Shown here: positions 7,990 to 17,156 of the stretch, piece after piece
How positions within the stretch are numbered: the stretch's first letter is position 1
How the letters are laid out: each line of letters opens with the position of its first letter
Assembly (NCBI GenBank): GCA_964646625.1
Contig: CAZYHC010000009.1
Coordinates: 69,935 to 133,934, forward strand
Direction of reading: 5' to 3'
Length of the DNA stretch: 64,000 bases
From: DAOULT01 sp964646625
GTDB taxonomy: Bacteria; Chloroflexota; Anaerolineae; CAZYHC01
Made by a program: the position numbers and the translations under genes
Notes under the pieces: generated by a model
Database searches by the model: none
What the model saw: the letters and a program-made list of their open reading frames with translations, nothing else
Told to the model about the DNA's origin: nothing

Positions 7990-9006
7990 ATGAGATATCG
8001 CTTTATGGGAAGAACCGGGCTGAAGGTTTCGGAGCTTTGTCTGGGCACCCAGACTTTCGGCTGGGGCGCCGACCAGGCCGCCGCTCATGCTATGGCCGAC
8101 CGTTTTGTGGAAGCCGGGGGCAACTTTTTCGACACCTCCAACATTTATAACAGGGGCCAGTCCGAGACCATGCTCGGCAACTGGCTCAAGGGCCGGGGCC
8201 ACCGTTCTCAGTTCGTGATTGCCACCAAGGTCTTCTTCCCCACCGGCGGAGGGCCCAACGACACCGGCCTGTCGCGAAAACACATCTTTGACCAGATCGA
8301 GGCCAGCCTCCGCCGTTTGCAGACCGACTACGTAGACCTGTATCAGACCCATTGTTGGGACGCCTCCACGCCATTGGAGGAAACGTTGCGGACCTTGGAC
8401 GACCTGGTGCGGGCCGGGAAGGTACGGTACATCGGGGCCTCGAACTACGTCCCTTCCCACCTGACCCGGGCGATCATGCTCAGCGAGATGCACGGCTGGG
8501 CCCGCTTCGACTGCTTGCAGGCGGAGTACAGCCTGTTGGTGCGCAGCACGGAGTGGGAACTGTTGCCCCTCTGTCGCTCCCAGGGAATAGGAGTGATCTG
8601 CTGGTCGCCCCTGGCAGGAGGCTGGCTGACGGGCAAGTATCGGCGCAGCCAGCCCCCTCCACCTGACAGCCGCGTGGGCCGGGCAGACCGCTGGGATGAC
8701 CTGCCAGAACAGCGAGAAAGTGAGCGCACCTGGCAGATAATAGACACCTTGATTGAGATCGGCGAGGGGCGGGGCAAAACCCCGGCGCAGGTGGCCCTTA
8801 ACTGGCTGCTCCAGCAGCCCGGCGTCACCGCCCCCATCTTCGGGGCCCGCACCCTGGCACAACTGGAACAGAATCTAGGCAGCGCGGGCTGGGCGCTCTC
8901 CGCGGAAGAGATAGCCAGGCTCAATGCTGCCAGCGAAATCCCGCTCCCTTCCCCCTACAACTTCGTCGCCAGATACACGCGGACGCGGGATGGAGATCGA
9001 GATTGA
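7990..9006 (+). CDS. aldo/keto reductase
   Basis: A 338-aa NADPH-dependent oxidoreductase with the (beta/alpha)8 aldo/keto reductase pattern. The start MRYRFMGRTGLKVSELCLGT is classic. The tetrad residues are visible: Asp and Tyr in NFFDTSNIYNRGQSE (residues 45-59), Lys in FVIATKVFF (near 80), and His in YVDLYQTHCWD (near 125). The NADP-binding end reads APIFGARTLAQLEQNLG. It resembles the YajO/Tas-like group acting on sugar aldehydes. The ATG at 7990 has GGAGG about 9 nt upstream. It is followed 37 bp later by a sugar kinase, so the pair likely works in one sugar pathway. Confidence 0.9.
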   Translation: MRYRFMGRTGLKVSELCLGTQTFGWGADQAAAHAMADRFVEAGGNFFDTSNIYNRGQSETMLGNWLKGRGHRSQFVIATKVFFPTGGGPNDTGLSRKHIFDQIEASLRRLQTDYVDLYQTHCWDASTPLEETLRTLDDLVRAGKVRYIGASNYVPSHLTRAIMLSEMHGWARFDCLQAEYSLLVRSTEWELLPLCRSQGIGVICWSPLAGGWLTGKYRRSQPPPPDSRVGRADRWDDLPEQRESERTWQIIDTLIEIGEGRGKTPAQVALNWLLQQPGVTAPIFGARTLAQLEQNLGSAGWALSAEEIARLNAASEIPLPSPYNFVARYTRTRDGDRD

Positions 9007-9043
9007 GCGGACAAAGATTCGTGTTGGAAGAAAGGAGGACGAG

Positions 9044-10081
9044 ATGTCTAAGAAGATAGTGACCTTTGGGGAGGTCATGATGCGGCTCTCCCCGCCGGGA
9101 TTCTTGCGGTTCGGGCAGGCCCGCTCGTTTGACGTGATCTACGGGGGCGGGGAGGCGAACGTGGCCGTCTCGCTGGCTAACTATGGCCTGGCGGTCGATT
9201 ACGTCACCCGCCTGCCCGATAACGATCTGGGCGATGCCTGCCTCATGTTCCTGCGCCAGTCTGGGGTGGGCGTGGACAAAATTGTGCGCGGCGGCGAGCG
9301 GCTGGGCATCTATTTCCTGGAGACGGGCGCTGTGCAGCGGGGCAGCAAGGTCATCTACGACCGGGCCAATTCGGCGCTGGCGACCATCGAGCCGGGCATG
9401 GTGGATTGGGGGGCGGCCTTCGCCGACGCCGATTGGTTTCACTGGACGGGCATCACCCCGGCCATCTCGGAGGGAGCCGCAGCCGTGTGCCTGGAAGCCG
9501 TGCGGACGGCGAGCGAGATGGGCCTTACCATCTCCTGTGACCTCAATTACCGCAGCAAGCTGTGGAAATGGGGCAAGACGCCAGGCGAGGTGATGGCCGA
9601 ACTGGTGCAATATTGTGAAGTGGCCATCGGCAACGAGGAGGACGCCGACAAGATGTTCGGCATCGTGGCGCCAGAAACCGACGTGACCGCCGGGGTGGTG
9701 GAAGCCGACAAGTATCGCTTCGTCTGCGCGGAGCTGGCCAGGCGGTTTGCCAATTTGAAGACCATTGCCATCACTCTGCGCGGCTCGATTTCGGCCAGTC
9801 ACAACACCTGGTCGGGGGTGCTGTGGGATGAGGGAGAGTTCTACGTTGGGGCGCGCTATGACGTCACCCACATCGTGGATCGGGTGGGGGGCGGAGATGC
9901 GTTCATGGGGGGGCTGATCTACGGCCTACGCACTTACGGAGGTGATCGGCAGCGGGCGTTGGATTTTGCGGTGGCGGCTTCCTGCCTGAAGCACTCAGTC
10001 TTTGGGGACTTCAACATGGTGACCGTGGCCGAGGTGGAGAAGCTGATGGGCGGCGACGTTTCCGGGCGTGTCTCACGCTGA
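9044..10081 (+). CDS. PfkB-family sugar kinase, probable 2-keto-3-deoxygluconate kinase
   Basis: A 345-aa ribokinase-fold enzyme. The N-terminal signature (IVTFGEVMMRLSPPGFLRF and GGGEANVAVSLANYG, residues 5-50) is the KDG-kinase branch. The C-terminal PfkB signature DRVGGGDAFMGGLIYGL (near 285-300) carries the catalytic Asp. Such enzymes phosphorylate 2-keto-3-deoxygluconate to KDPG with ATP, feeding an Entner-Doudoroff-like route. Residue-level substrate assignment is not possible, and fructokinase is the alternative. Start chosen at 9044 because AAAGGAGG lies 5 nt upstream. An upstream in-frame ATG falls inside the previous gene. Confidence 0.85.
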   Translation: MSKKIVTFGEVMMRLSPPGFLRFGQARSFDVIYGGGEANVAVSLANYGLAVDYVTRLPDNDLGDACLMFLRQSGVGVDKIVRGGERLGIYFLETGAVQRGSKVIYDRANSALATIEPGMVDWGAAFADADWFHWTGITPAISEGAAAVCLEAVRTASEMGLTISCDLNYRSKLWKWGKTPGEVMAELVQYCEVAIGNEEDADKMFGIVAPETDVTAGVVEADKYRFVCAELARRFANLKTIAITLRGSISASHNTWSGVLWDEGEFYVGARYDVTHIVDRVGGGDAFMGGLIYGLRTYGGDRQRALDFAVAASCLKHSVFGDFNMVTVAEVEKLMGGDVSGRVSR

Positions 10082-10110
10082 ACTGACTCTACCCGGCGCC
10101 TTTACCTGCA

Positions 10111-10149
10111 AATGTGGGGCAGACCCATCTCCAGGGTCTGTCCCACATT
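10111..10149 (+). terminator. terminator of the sugar kinase gene
   Basis: AATGTGGGGCAGACCC pairs with GGGTCTGTCCCACATT over 16 positions (one wobble), loop of 7 nt, then TT. It lies 30 bp after the kinase stop and could act in both directions. Confidence 0.7.
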
Positions 10150-10302
10150 TTGGGAAATAAGGGGCCGGGCCCCTACCAAAAGTCCGGGATGCACCGGCTC
10201 CAGGGTCTGTCCAGGATTTTAGGCAGGAGAGCGAGTTGCTTCAGAAAAGCTCCAAGCCCCCGTCTCGGGGGCGACTCAGGGGCGCGGCAGCTTGTTTGGG
10301 CC

Positions 10303-10320
10303 GCCCTCGGGGACGAGGGC
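10303..10320 (+). repeat. dispersed stem-loop repeat, copy 2
   Basis: GCCCTCGGGGACGAGGGC, identical to 7867-7884. Confidence 0.5.
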
Positions 10321-10384
10321 TATGAGCAGTCGCCAAAATTTCTGGATGCGCACCGGCTCAAGATTGGCTTGACAAGGTGGTGAT

Positions 10385-10413
10385 TTGACAGTATACTCAA
10401 TATAAGTTATATG
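10385..10413 (+). promoter_or_regulatory. sigma70-like promoter of the glycan cluster
   Basis: TTGACA (10385-10390) is followed after 17 nt by TATATG, overlapping an alternative TATGAT (10410-10415). It drives the genes beginning at 10511. Confidence 0.5.
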
Positions 10414-10510
10414 ATAAATCTTGTTGTCAAGCACAATGCCTGAAGGGAGAGCTACGTGGCTGTTGCGGTTCCTTGTTATTAGGAGAAGCTGATCCTTCGA
10501 GGGGAGCTAC

Positions 10511-12247
10511 ATGCTAAAGACTGGCCGCACCTTAGAAAATCTGTCGCATTTGGAACGTGCTTTGAGACAACAGGTGAAGAGCGCGTCGATTTTTTGGCTT
10601 GCTTTCGCAGGATTATTTGTCTATGCCCTGACTCTTATAGCAATAACCGGCGACATCGGGTTTCAGGGAGACGATTGGCACGTGTTCAGCGTGCCGTACT
10701 GGCACAGCTTTCCGGGCTCTGTCTGGGTCTTCGCGCGGGAATTAGGGCGCCCTCTTGAGGGGCTCTATTGGATCACGCTGTTCGAAATCTTTGGGTTCAG
10801 CAAGATATTTTTTCATCTGTTCTCCTTGTTGCTCCTGGCGGGGGCCTGTCTGCTGATGGGGGCCTGCCTGGCGAGCGCGTTTGCAGGTAAGCACACCTTT
10901 GTTGCCTCCAGCATGTTGTTTGCATTTTTCCTGCCCACGGTATCTTCCCTTACCTACGTGATGCACACGGATAACTCCCGGCTTTGCCTGCTTTTCTTCT
11001 GGGGCTCTGTGTTGGCTTTTCAGCGTTGGGCGGCACGCTCGCAGTCGTGGGTGGGGTTGGGGCTGCCCGTTTTACTGTACTATCTGGCTATCCTGACCTA
11101 CGACGCTGCTATCTTGCTGATCTTTGTCGTCCCCTTCTTCGTCTGGCCGGTGCGGCTTCGTCGTCGTGACCGGCTATCTGATGGCACTTTACTCTTCCGC
11201 CTCACGGCCGGAATCCTGGCCGGGCTCGTGCTGTTTGCCCTGGCCTGGGTCTTCGTGTTCCGCGGCGGGGCGGTGGGACTTCGTTATTTGGTTCCCCCAT
11301 TAGGCCTGGCGTGGTCTTATCTCGCTACCCTTCCGCTCTACGTGCTGGCTCCGTTTGCCGCCGTTTCCCTGGATGCGTGGACCTGGGCAGTGGGCCTTCT
11401 GGTTATGCTGTTTGTGGCGGCCCTGCTTTTCCGGGCCGATGGTCACCCCGGGCGGGACGTGCAGGACGAGGACGGCGGGCGGGAGCAGGGTCTCTGGTAT
11501 GTGGCCCTCCTGGGAGGGGGTGTTCTGGGCCTGGGGATGTTGCCTTACCTCTTTGCGGGGTATGGGGCTGGTCTTGGCTTCTATGCTCACAGCCGCATCT
11601 ACTCGGCGGGCAGTTTCGGCCTGGCAATGCTGCTGGGTCTTCTCACGACGGCCTGGAAAAACAGGTGGCTTCTGCTGGGGGCGAAGCTTGTGGCAGTCAT
11701 TGCTATTGGTCTCATGGCGATGTTTCAGATGGATCTGCGCAAGGACTGGCAAGAGTCTGCCAGGATGAACTGCGAGCTTTGGACCAGTTTCATCGAGCAG
11801 GCCCCAGACGTGACTCCGGGCACGACGTTCCTGTTTCTGGACTTGCAGTCATACATCGGGAATCGCGCCGTGGTGTTTGGGGGGACTAGCGGGCTGCGTG
11901 AGTACATTCGTATTTTATATGATCGGAGAGACCTTAACGCTTACTACCTGTACCTCTACAGCGACGAGTTCGTTGATTCCGAGGGACGGCTGGCTACGGC
12001 GTCCTCAGCGGGGGTTGTGGCCAGAGGAAGCCCTCGTGAGCGCCCCATTCCTCTCGACAGCCTGCTGATTTTCCAACGCCAGGGAGCGCAGCTCGTCCTG
12101 TTGGATAGCATCTCGGCTGGTGACCGATTGGCGGCTATCCGGTGGGAGGACGTTTCAGTTATACATTCTAATCCAGAGCTGATTCTACCCGCGTCGGAGG
12201 CCGCGACGCGCTGGCAGGAGGTCTGTTGCACATGGCGTGGTCGCTGA
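10511..12247 (+). CDS. polytopic membrane protein, possible GT-C glycosyltransferase
   Basis: A 578-aa protein with about 10-12 hydrophobic helices through residue 440, then a soluble C-terminal domain. After the first helix a loop carries GFQGDDWHVF. A paired acidic motif in the first outer loop is the hallmark of GT-C transferases that use lipid-phosphate sugars. No further family-specific motif is recognised, so the enzyme activity is tentative. Its place at the head of a cluster with a sugar aminotransferase, GT2 and methyltransferases supports a role in surface glycan assembly. The ATG has GAGGGGAGC about 8 nt upstream. Confidence 0.6.
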   Translation: MLKTGRTLENLSHLERALRQQVKSASIFWLAFAGLFVYALTLIAITGDIGFQGDDWHVFSVPYWHSFPGSVWVFARELGRPLEGLYWITLFEIFGFSKIFFHLFSLLLLAGACLLMGACLASAFAGKHTFVASSMLFAFFLPTVSSLTYVMHTDNSRLCLLFFWGSVLAFQRWAARSQSWVGLGLPVLLYYLAILTYDAAILLIFVVPFFVWPVRLRRRDRLSDGTLLFRLTAGILAGLVLFALAWVFVFRGGAVGLRYLVPPLGLAWSYLATLPLYVLAPFAAVSLDAWTWAVGLLVMLFVAALLFRADGHPGRDVQDEDGGREQGLWYVALLGGGVLGLGMLPYLFAGYGAGLGFYAHSRIYSAGSFGLAMLLGLLTTAWKNRWLLLGAKLVAVIAIGLMAMFQMDLRKDWQESARMNCELWTSFIEQAPDVTPGTTFLFLDLQSYIGNRAVVFGGTSGLREYIRILYDRRDLNAYYLYLYSDEFVDSEGRLATASSAGVVARGSPRERPIPLDSLLIFQRQGAQLVLLDSISAGDRLAAIRWEDVSVIHSNPELILPASEAATRWQEVCCTWRGR

Positions 12248-12326
12248 GGCCAGATATCGGAGTTCGCGGTAAGCCTTTGGCGCTGTTTGCTATCCTGGCG
12301 CTCAACAATTCTGGATGGAGGGAAAA

Positions 12327-13439
12327 ATGATCCCTGTTTGTGAACCTGTCCTGGATGGTAACGAGATGAAGTACGCGATGGACTGCCTGGAGACGAATTG
12401 GATCTCGTCGTTAGGCAGGTACATCACGCTCTTCGAGGAGAAATTCAGCCAGTACTGCGGCGTCCCTTACGGGGTGGCTTGCAGCAATTGCACTACTGGA
12501 CTGCACATGTCCATGGTGGCCCTGGGTATTGGCCCTGGAGATGAGGTGATCATTCCCGACTTCACCCTGGTCGTCTCGGCCAATACGGTCATCCAGACAG
12601 GTGCCCGGCCCGTGCTGGTGGACGCAGACCCACGCACCTGGTGTATCGATCCGGATTTGATCGAGGCCAAGATCACGCCCCGTACCAGGGCCATTATGGC
12701 GGTGCACATGTATGGTCATCCCTGCGATATGTCAGCCATCCTGGACATCGCGGAACGGCACGACCTCTTCGTTATCGAGGATTGCGCCGAAGCCCACGGC
12801 GCCGAGGTCAACGGCCAGAAGGTGGGCAGCTTCGGGGACGTAGCTTGCTTCAGCTTCTATGGCAACAAGATCCTCACCACCGGCGAAGGGGGCATGGTAT
12901 TGTGTGGCGATGAGAAGCTGGCTGCACGTCTGCGTCTGCTGCGCGATCAGGGGTTCCAGGACCCGCGCTTTGTGCACCAGGTGATGGGCTTCAACTATCG
13001 TATGACCAACATTCAGGCCGCCATCGGGTTGGCTCAAACCGAGCGGGTGGCCGAAAAGGTGGCGCGTAAACGCTGGATCGGCCAGACTTACAACGAGCTG
13101 CTGGCCGGGCAAGCGGAGCTGACTCTGCCCTGCGAAGAGCCCTGGGCCAAGAATGTGTACTGGATGTACGGCGTTCTGATAGGCGCGGGCTTTGGGGCGA
13201 GCAAGGAGGAGCTGATGCACCAGCTTAAGGTCAAAGGCGTGGATACGCGCTCCTTCTTCTGCCCGATGCACCTGCAACCGGTGTATCAGAGGGCGGGTCC
13301 CCGCTTTCCCGACCCTGCGGGCGATTATCCCGTCTCGACTGACCTCTGGGAGCGCGGCCTTTATCTTCCCTCGGGTCTGGGGCTGACGCGAGCGCAGATC
13401 GAGGAAGTGGTCGAGAAGCTGCTGGAATGTCGAGCCTGA
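12327..13439 (+). CDS. DegT/DnrJ/EryC1/StrS-family sugar aminotransferase
   Basis: A 370-aa PLP enzyme that transaminates a nucleotide-linked keto-sugar. The start region IPVCEPVLDGNEMKYAM and NWISSLGRYITLFEEKFSQY are diagnostic. GVACSNCTTGLHMSMVALGI lies at residues 50-70. The PLP lysine is in CFSFYGNKILTTGEGGMV (near 180). The C-terminal TRSFFCPMHLQPVY is also typical. The ATG at 12327 is used because GGAGGG sits 6 nt upstream; an in-frame ATG at 12315 contains that ribosome site. The following GT2 starts 21 bp later, so they are cotranscribed. Confidence 0.92.
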   Translation: MIPVCEPVLDGNEMKYAMDCLETNWISSLGRYITLFEEKFSQYCGVPYGVACSNCTTGLHMSMVALGIGPGDEVIIPDFTLVVSANTVIQTGARPVLVDADPRTWCIDPDLIEAKITPRTRAIMAVHMYGHPCDMSAILDIAERHDLFVIEDCAEAHGAEVNGQKVGSFGDVACFSFYGNKILTTGEGGMVLCGDEKLAARLRLLRDQGFQDPRFVHQVMGFNYRMTNIQAAIGLAQTERVAEKVARKRWIGQTYNELLAGQAELTLPCEEPWAKNVYWMYGVLIGAGFGASKEELMHQLKVKGVDTRSFFCPMHLQPVYQRAGPRFPDPAGDYPVSTDLWERGLYLPSGLGLTRAQIEEVVEKLLECRA

Positions 13440-13460
13440 TCAGGCCCAGGAGGTGAGGTC

Positions 13461-14174
13461 ATGTACCAGGATCCACGAGTCTCGATCGTGCTGGCCACCT
13501 ACAACGAGCGCGAGAACATCCTCGACACTATCCAGGGTATCTTTGAGCACGTCAAAGACCCCGTCGAGGTGATCGTGGTGGATGACGACTCGCCCGACGG
13601 CACCTGGCACGTGGCCGGCAGCCTCGGCGATCCGCGGGTCAAAGTCATCCGGCGAGTGGCTACCCGGGGGCTGGCCTCGGCCTTCAATCGGGGCATTATA
13701 GAATCACGCGGCGAGATCGTGGGCTGGATGGACGCGGACATGTGTATGCCGCCTGCCATGCTGCCGGACATGATCGAGAAGCTGAAGGAATACGACATCG
13801 TGATCGGCTCCAGATACGTCGAGGGGGCGCAGGATGACCGCGCTAAGCTGCGCGTGACCGCAAGCCGGCTTATCAATCGGCTGGCCGGGCTGGTGCTTGG
13901 CTACGGTATCAGGGACTACGATAGCGGCTTCGTGGTGCTTCGCCGCACGGTGTTCGATAAAGTATCGATCATTCCCACCGGCTACGGGGCCTACTTCATA
14001 GAGTTTCTTTACACCTGTCGCAAGAAAGGCTTGACGGTCTACGAGATGCCTTACGTGTTCCGCGACCGAGCCAAGGGGGTATCCAAGTCGGCCCCCAGCC
14101 TGTTCAAGTTTTTCAAGACTGGCCTGGAATATGTGCTCCGGATCTTCGTGGCCCGTCTGCGGAGGGTTGACTGA
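13461..14174 (+). CDS. glycosyltransferase family 2 (dolichol-phosphate mannosyltransferase-like)
   Basis: A 237-aa GT-A enzyme that likely transfers a sugar from a nucleotide donor to polyprenyl phosphate. The first motif VSIVLATYNERENI is at residues 5-18. VIVVDDDSPDGT (near 35) and the metal-binding GWMDADMCMPP (near 92) follow. It lacks the C-terminal membrane pair of longer DPM1 homologues. AGGAGGTGAGGTC precedes the ATG. Its stop overlaps the next ATG (TGATGA, 1 bp), so translation is coupled. The lipid-linked product would fit the GT-C-like protein at 10511. Confidence 0.9.
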   Translation: MYQDPRVSIVLATYNERENILDTIQGIFEHVKDPVEVIVVDDDSPDGTWHVAGSLGDPRVKVIRRVATRGLASAFNRGIIESRGEIVGWMDADMCMPPAMLPDMIEKLKEYDIVIGSRYVEGAQDDRAKLRVTASRLINRLAGLVLGYGIRDYDSGFVVLRRTVFDKVSIIPTGYGAYFIEFLYTCRKKGLTVYEMPYVFRDRAKGVSKSAPSLFKFFKTGLEYVLRIFVARLRRVD

Positions 14175-14548
14175 TGAAGCACGAAATACTCTCCCCCGTG
14201 TTTGAGCGTACTGACGAGCGAGGGATATTTCGCGAGCTCCTCAGCACCGGCCAGTGGGAGGCCCTGATCTGTGGCCGGATGAATGTGGACGCCGTGCTGG
14301 GCCATCACTACCACCGGAAGACCGTGGTGTTCCTGTTTCTCACCAGCGGCGCCGCCAGCATCAAGACGGTCCACGTGGAAACGGGCGAAAAAGATGAGTT
14401 CGTGCTGCACGCCAACCAGGGGGTTATCCTGCGCCCCAACGAGGCCCACGTCATCCGGTTCCTGGAAGAGTCGGATTTCATCATGCTCAAGTCCCATCGC
14501 TACGACCCGTCGGACCCGGACACCTTCCACCTGCCTGGGCCGGAGTAA
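14174..14548 (+). CDS. cupin-fold protein (RmlC/WxcM-like)
   Basis: A 124-aa single-domain beta-barrel. Cupin motif 1 is seen as GHHYHRKTVVFLFLTSGAA (residues 43-61) and motif 2 as VILRPNEAHVIRFLE (85-99). Small cupins in sugar clusters are often 3,4-ketoisomerases or 3,5-epimerases of dTDP sugars, or sensors. The particular activity cannot be told. It is translationally coupled to the upstream GT2 gene. Confidence 0.7.
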   Translation: MKHEILSPVFERTDERGIFRELLSTGQWEALICGRMNVDAVLGHHYHRKTVVFLFLTSGAASIKTVHVETGEKDEFVLHANQGVILRPNEAHVIRFLEESDFIMLKSHRYDPSDPDTFHLPGPE

Positions 14549-14561
14549 TGGCCCCGGAGTA

Positions 14562-15323
14562 ATGGCCGTGGAACCCTACGAGTATCGTACCTTGTTCGAA
14601 TTTGAGTCCTCCTACTGGTGGTACCGGGGGCTGCACGCCATTCTGCTGGATACGCTACGCTGGCTGGGACTTGGGGCGGATGCCCTGGTGCTCGATGCCG
14701 GATGTGGCACAGGACAGAACCTGGCGAACATTGCTCGGGACCTCACTCCCTGGGCCTTTGGCTTCGACCTCTCGCCTCACGCTGCTCCTTTCTGGGCGCA
14801 GCGGGGCCTGAGACGGGTATGCCTGGCTTCGATCAACGATATTCCCTTTCCCGATGACACCTTCGACGCGGTTATCTCCGTGGACGTGCTGGAGTGCGAC
14901 GCCGTCTGCCAAGACCGGGCCTACGGTGAACTCTGGCGTGTGGTCAGGACGGAGGGCTTTATCATCCTGGTTGTGCCGGCTTACGAGTGGCTTCTGACTG
15001 AGGAGCACCACAGAGCAGTCCGTGCCTCACGGCGCTACTCGAAGCAGCAGGTGCTCTCTTTGCTGCGAAAGCAGCCCATAGATTTGAGCCGGGTGACCCA
15101 CCTGTTCGGATTGCTGCTTCCCGCCGTGGCGAGCTATCGTCTGGCGGTGCGCTACCTGGCGCGTGGCTCGAATGAGCGACCGCGCTCCGAGCTGCGGCGG
15201 CTGCACCCTATTCTCAACCACCTGTTGCTCGGTATTGTAAGCGCTGAGCGGCGTATCCTGCGACGGAGGGACCTGCCTTTCGGGAGCTCGATCATGGCGG
15301 TCGCTCGGAAGGTTGGCCGATGA
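14562..15323 (+). CDS. class I SAM-dependent methyltransferase
   Basis: A 253-aa methyltransferase-11 type enzyme. It starts MAVEPYEYRTLFEFESSYWWYRG, a head found in methyltransferases of glycan clusters. The SAM-binding motif I is VLDAGCGTGQNLA (residues 41-53), with FDLSPHAAPF as motif II and DAVISVDVLECD as post-motif. The start lies inside a tandem GGAGTAATGGCC duplication (14542-14567). The weak ribosome site suggests coupling to the cupin gene. The C-terminal 60 residues are basic and partly hydrophobic, so it may touch the membrane. It overlaps the next gene by 4 bp. Confidence 0.8.
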   Translation: MAVEPYEYRTLFEFESSYWWYRGLHAILLDTLRWLGLGADALVLDAGCGTGQNLANIARDLTPWAFGFDLSPHAAPFWAQRGLRRVCLASINDIPFPDDTFDAVISVDVLECDAVCQDRAYGELWRVVRTEGFIILVVPAYEWLLTEEHHRAVRASRRYSKQQVLSLLRKQPIDLSRVTHLFGLLLPAVASYRLAVRYLARGSNERPRSELRRLHPILNHLLLGIVSAERRILRRRDLPFGSSIMAVARKVGR

Positions 15324-15931
15324 AAGCCGACCGGTCGTGGCAGTTGGGGATGCCAGGGACCCTGTCCTACCGGTTGTACGACGAACTGCGCAAGTGGCTC
15401 AATCGGCACCTGGTTAACTATCTGTCCAGGATGGCGGTGCAGCGTGAACACAGCCTGGTGCTGGAAGCCGGCTCCGGGCCGGCCTTTACCTCATCGCTCT
15501 TTGCCCAGGATCGTCGGGTGCGCCTGAGTGTGGCTGTGGACCTCGACCTTGAGGCCTTATACCAGGCGCGTCGCCGTGACCCGCTCCTGCCTGCGGTGGC
15601 CGCTGACTTGTACAGGTTGCCTTTCGTTGCCGAAAGCTTCGATCTGGTCTGGAATAGCAGCACTTTGGAGCACCTGGAGAGCCCCGGCGTAGCTTTGGCA
15701 GAGATGCAACGAGTCACACGCCCAGGGGGGCACGTCTTCGTCGGCGTACCGTACTTGTATGGCCCGCTGGGCTTCCAGCGTTGGATTGCGGATACCTCGG
15801 TCGGGGTGTGGATTGGAACGGTGTTCACTCGTACCCAACTGAAGGGAATGCTGCACGAGGCTGGACTACAGCCACGGGATTCAATCTTTTACTTCTTCCG
15901 CTTCTTTGTGGGGGTGTTGGCCCAAAAATGA
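15320..15931 (+). CDS. class I SAM-dependent methyltransferase
   Basis: A 203-aa methyltransferase. Motif I is seen as LVLEAGSGPAFTSSLF (residues 46-61), and the acidic loop after strand 2 as VAVDLDLEALYQARRRD. DLVWNSSTLEHLESPG (110-125) and PGGHVFVGVPYLYGP are typical of methyltransferase-11. It overlaps the preceding methyltransferase (ATGA, 4 bp). The two may act in sequence on the same glycan or lipid carrier. It is the last gene of the 10511 cluster. Confidence 0.8.
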   Translation: MKADRSWQLGMPGTLSYRLYDELRKWLNRHLVNYLSRMAVQREHSLVLEAGSGPAFTSSLFAQDRRVRLSVAVDLDLEALYQARRRDPLLPAVAADLYRLPFVAESFDLVWNSSTLEHLESPGVALAEMQRVTRPGGHVFVGVPYLYGPLGFQRWIADTSVGVWIGTVFTRTQLKGMLHEAGLQPRDSIFYFFRFFVGVLAQK

Positions 15932-16018
15932 CGGGCAGCGAGGACGAAAGCTGTATAAGATTGCCAGAGCCCAGTCGATAATCCTACCTTTGATCTTAGT
16001 GGACTGGAGGTGTTAGAC

Positions 16019-17089
16019 ATGAATAACAGAATCACTTATCGCCAGGTCATCAGGCGCCTGGAGGAAAACGGCCTGACCTATGCGGTGCTCACGCTGCAAA
16101 ACGACGTGAGCATCATCATTGTGCAGCGTGGGGGGCGCATCTTCGGCCCCTTTCTATCGCCAGATAGCGAGAGTATTTTCTGGCTCAATAGCGCCTTTGC
16201 CCGGCCTGATTCCTTTAAGGAGTTCCTGCACTCTGGTGATTGGAACCTGGGCGGGGATAGAATGTGGATCGCCCCCGAAATCCAGTACAGCGTTCCAGAC
16301 CGAGCCGACTATTGGGGCACCATTCGCATCCCGGAGCAGGTGGATCCAGGGCGATACGTGCTGGATCAACCGCAGCCAGAGGGGTGGCGTCTGTCCCAGG
16401 ACGTGACCCTGGAGGCGTACAACCTGGCCTCTGGGCAGAAGGAGCTTCACCTGGCACGGCTGATCCGGCGGGTCGAAGATCCGCTCAGGAATTTGAGCGC
16501 CTATCGAGATTTGATAGAAGGGGTAACGTTCGCCGGCTATGAACAGGTGGTGTCTCTCTCCGAGAGCAGGCTGGACGACATCATGAGCGAAGCGTGGAGC
16601 CTGATCCAGCTTAACCCCGGTGGATTGCTCCTGATTCCCGCTTCGCGGCGCGTGGAGTTTACCGACTATTACCAGCCAATCGACGCGAGTTTACAAACCA
16701 TCCACGCCGACCACGTTCGCCTCAAGATCACGGGCGACCGGCAGTACAAGGTCGCCTACAAGGCGGCGCACGTCTTTGGACGCCTGGCCTATTTCAACCA
16801 CTTCGACCACGGCCGGGCCTATCTGATCGTGCGCAATTTCTTCAACAACCCCTCCCTGCCTTACGCAGAAGAACCCCCGCACGTGCCGGGCTGCCGGGGA
16901 CACTCGATCCACGTGTACAATGACAACGGCATGTTCGGCGGCTTCGGCGAACTGGAATGTAACGCCCAGACGATCGGGGGCGAGACGGGTCGCTCGGCCA
17001 GCACAGACCAACTGCTGCTCTGGCTCTACGTGGGGGCTGCCGACAGGGTGAAGGACGTCGCTCTTCACCTTTTAGGGATTGAGCTCTAA
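16019..17089 (+). CDS. hypothetical protein, possibly galactose-mutarotase-like
   Basis: A 356-aa soluble protein without signal or membrane segment. I do not recognise it securely. Long beta-rich stretches, GRIFGPFLSPDSESIFWLN (residues 41-59), GGDRMWIAPEIQYSVPD (80-96) and a C-terminal GGFGELECNAQTIGGETGRS resemble DUF6786/aldose-epimerase-like folds, where a GGDR/WIAPE segment occurs. A role in carbohydrate turnover would fit the context. Start 16019 is chosen because GGAGG lies 8 nt upstream. The stop overlaps the promoter of the next gene. Confidence 0.5.
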   Translation: MNNRITYRQVIRRLEENGLTYAVLTLQNDVSIIIVQRGGRIFGPFLSPDSESIFWLNSAFARPDSFKEFLHSGDWNLGGDRMWIAPEIQYSVPDRADYWGTIRIPEQVDPGRYVLDQPQPEGWRLSQDVTLEAYNLASGQKELHLARLIRRVEDPLRNLSAYRDLIEGVTFAGYEQVVSLSESRLDDIMSEAWSLIQLNPGGLLLIPASRRVEFTDYYQPIDASLQTIHADHVRLKITGDRQYKVAYKAAHVFGRLAYFNHFDHGRAYLIVRNFFNNPSLPYAEEPPHVPGCRGHSIHVYNDNGMFGGFGELECNAQTIGGETGRSASTDQLLLWLYVGAADRVKDVALHLLGIEL

Positions 17090-17118
17090 TTGACAAAGCA
17101 CTGGCGATGTGATATATT
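17090..17118 (+). promoter_or_regulatory. sigma70-like promoter for 17157
   Basis: TTGACA (17090-17095), spacer 17 nt, TATATT (17113-17118). It begins on the base after the preceding stop codon. Confidence 0.6.
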
Positions 17119-17156
17119 TGCCGAGGATGGGTTAGCTTTTTGAAGGAGAAGGCATA

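Larger units (their letters stand above)
10082..10510 (+). other. intergenic region with terminator, repeats and promoter
   Basis: No convincing gene. The 429 bp hold a long terminator hairpin (10111-10149), a second near-copy of its GGGTCTGTCC arm near 10205, two versions of a GATGC(G)CACCGGCTC motif (about 10186 and 10346), the 18-nt stem-loop repeat at 10303 and a sigma70-like promoter at 10385. An 89-codon open frame at 10114 spans the hairpins and is not credible. Confidence 0.5.

Noticed and set aside
7390..8862. Antisense frame of 490 codons across the UroD and AKR genes
   Set aside because: It spans two well-supported plus-strand genes and has no recognisable domain.
10114..10383. 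89-codon open frame in the intergenic region
   Set aside because: It runs through the terminator hairpin and the stem-loop repeat, and no ribosome site is present.
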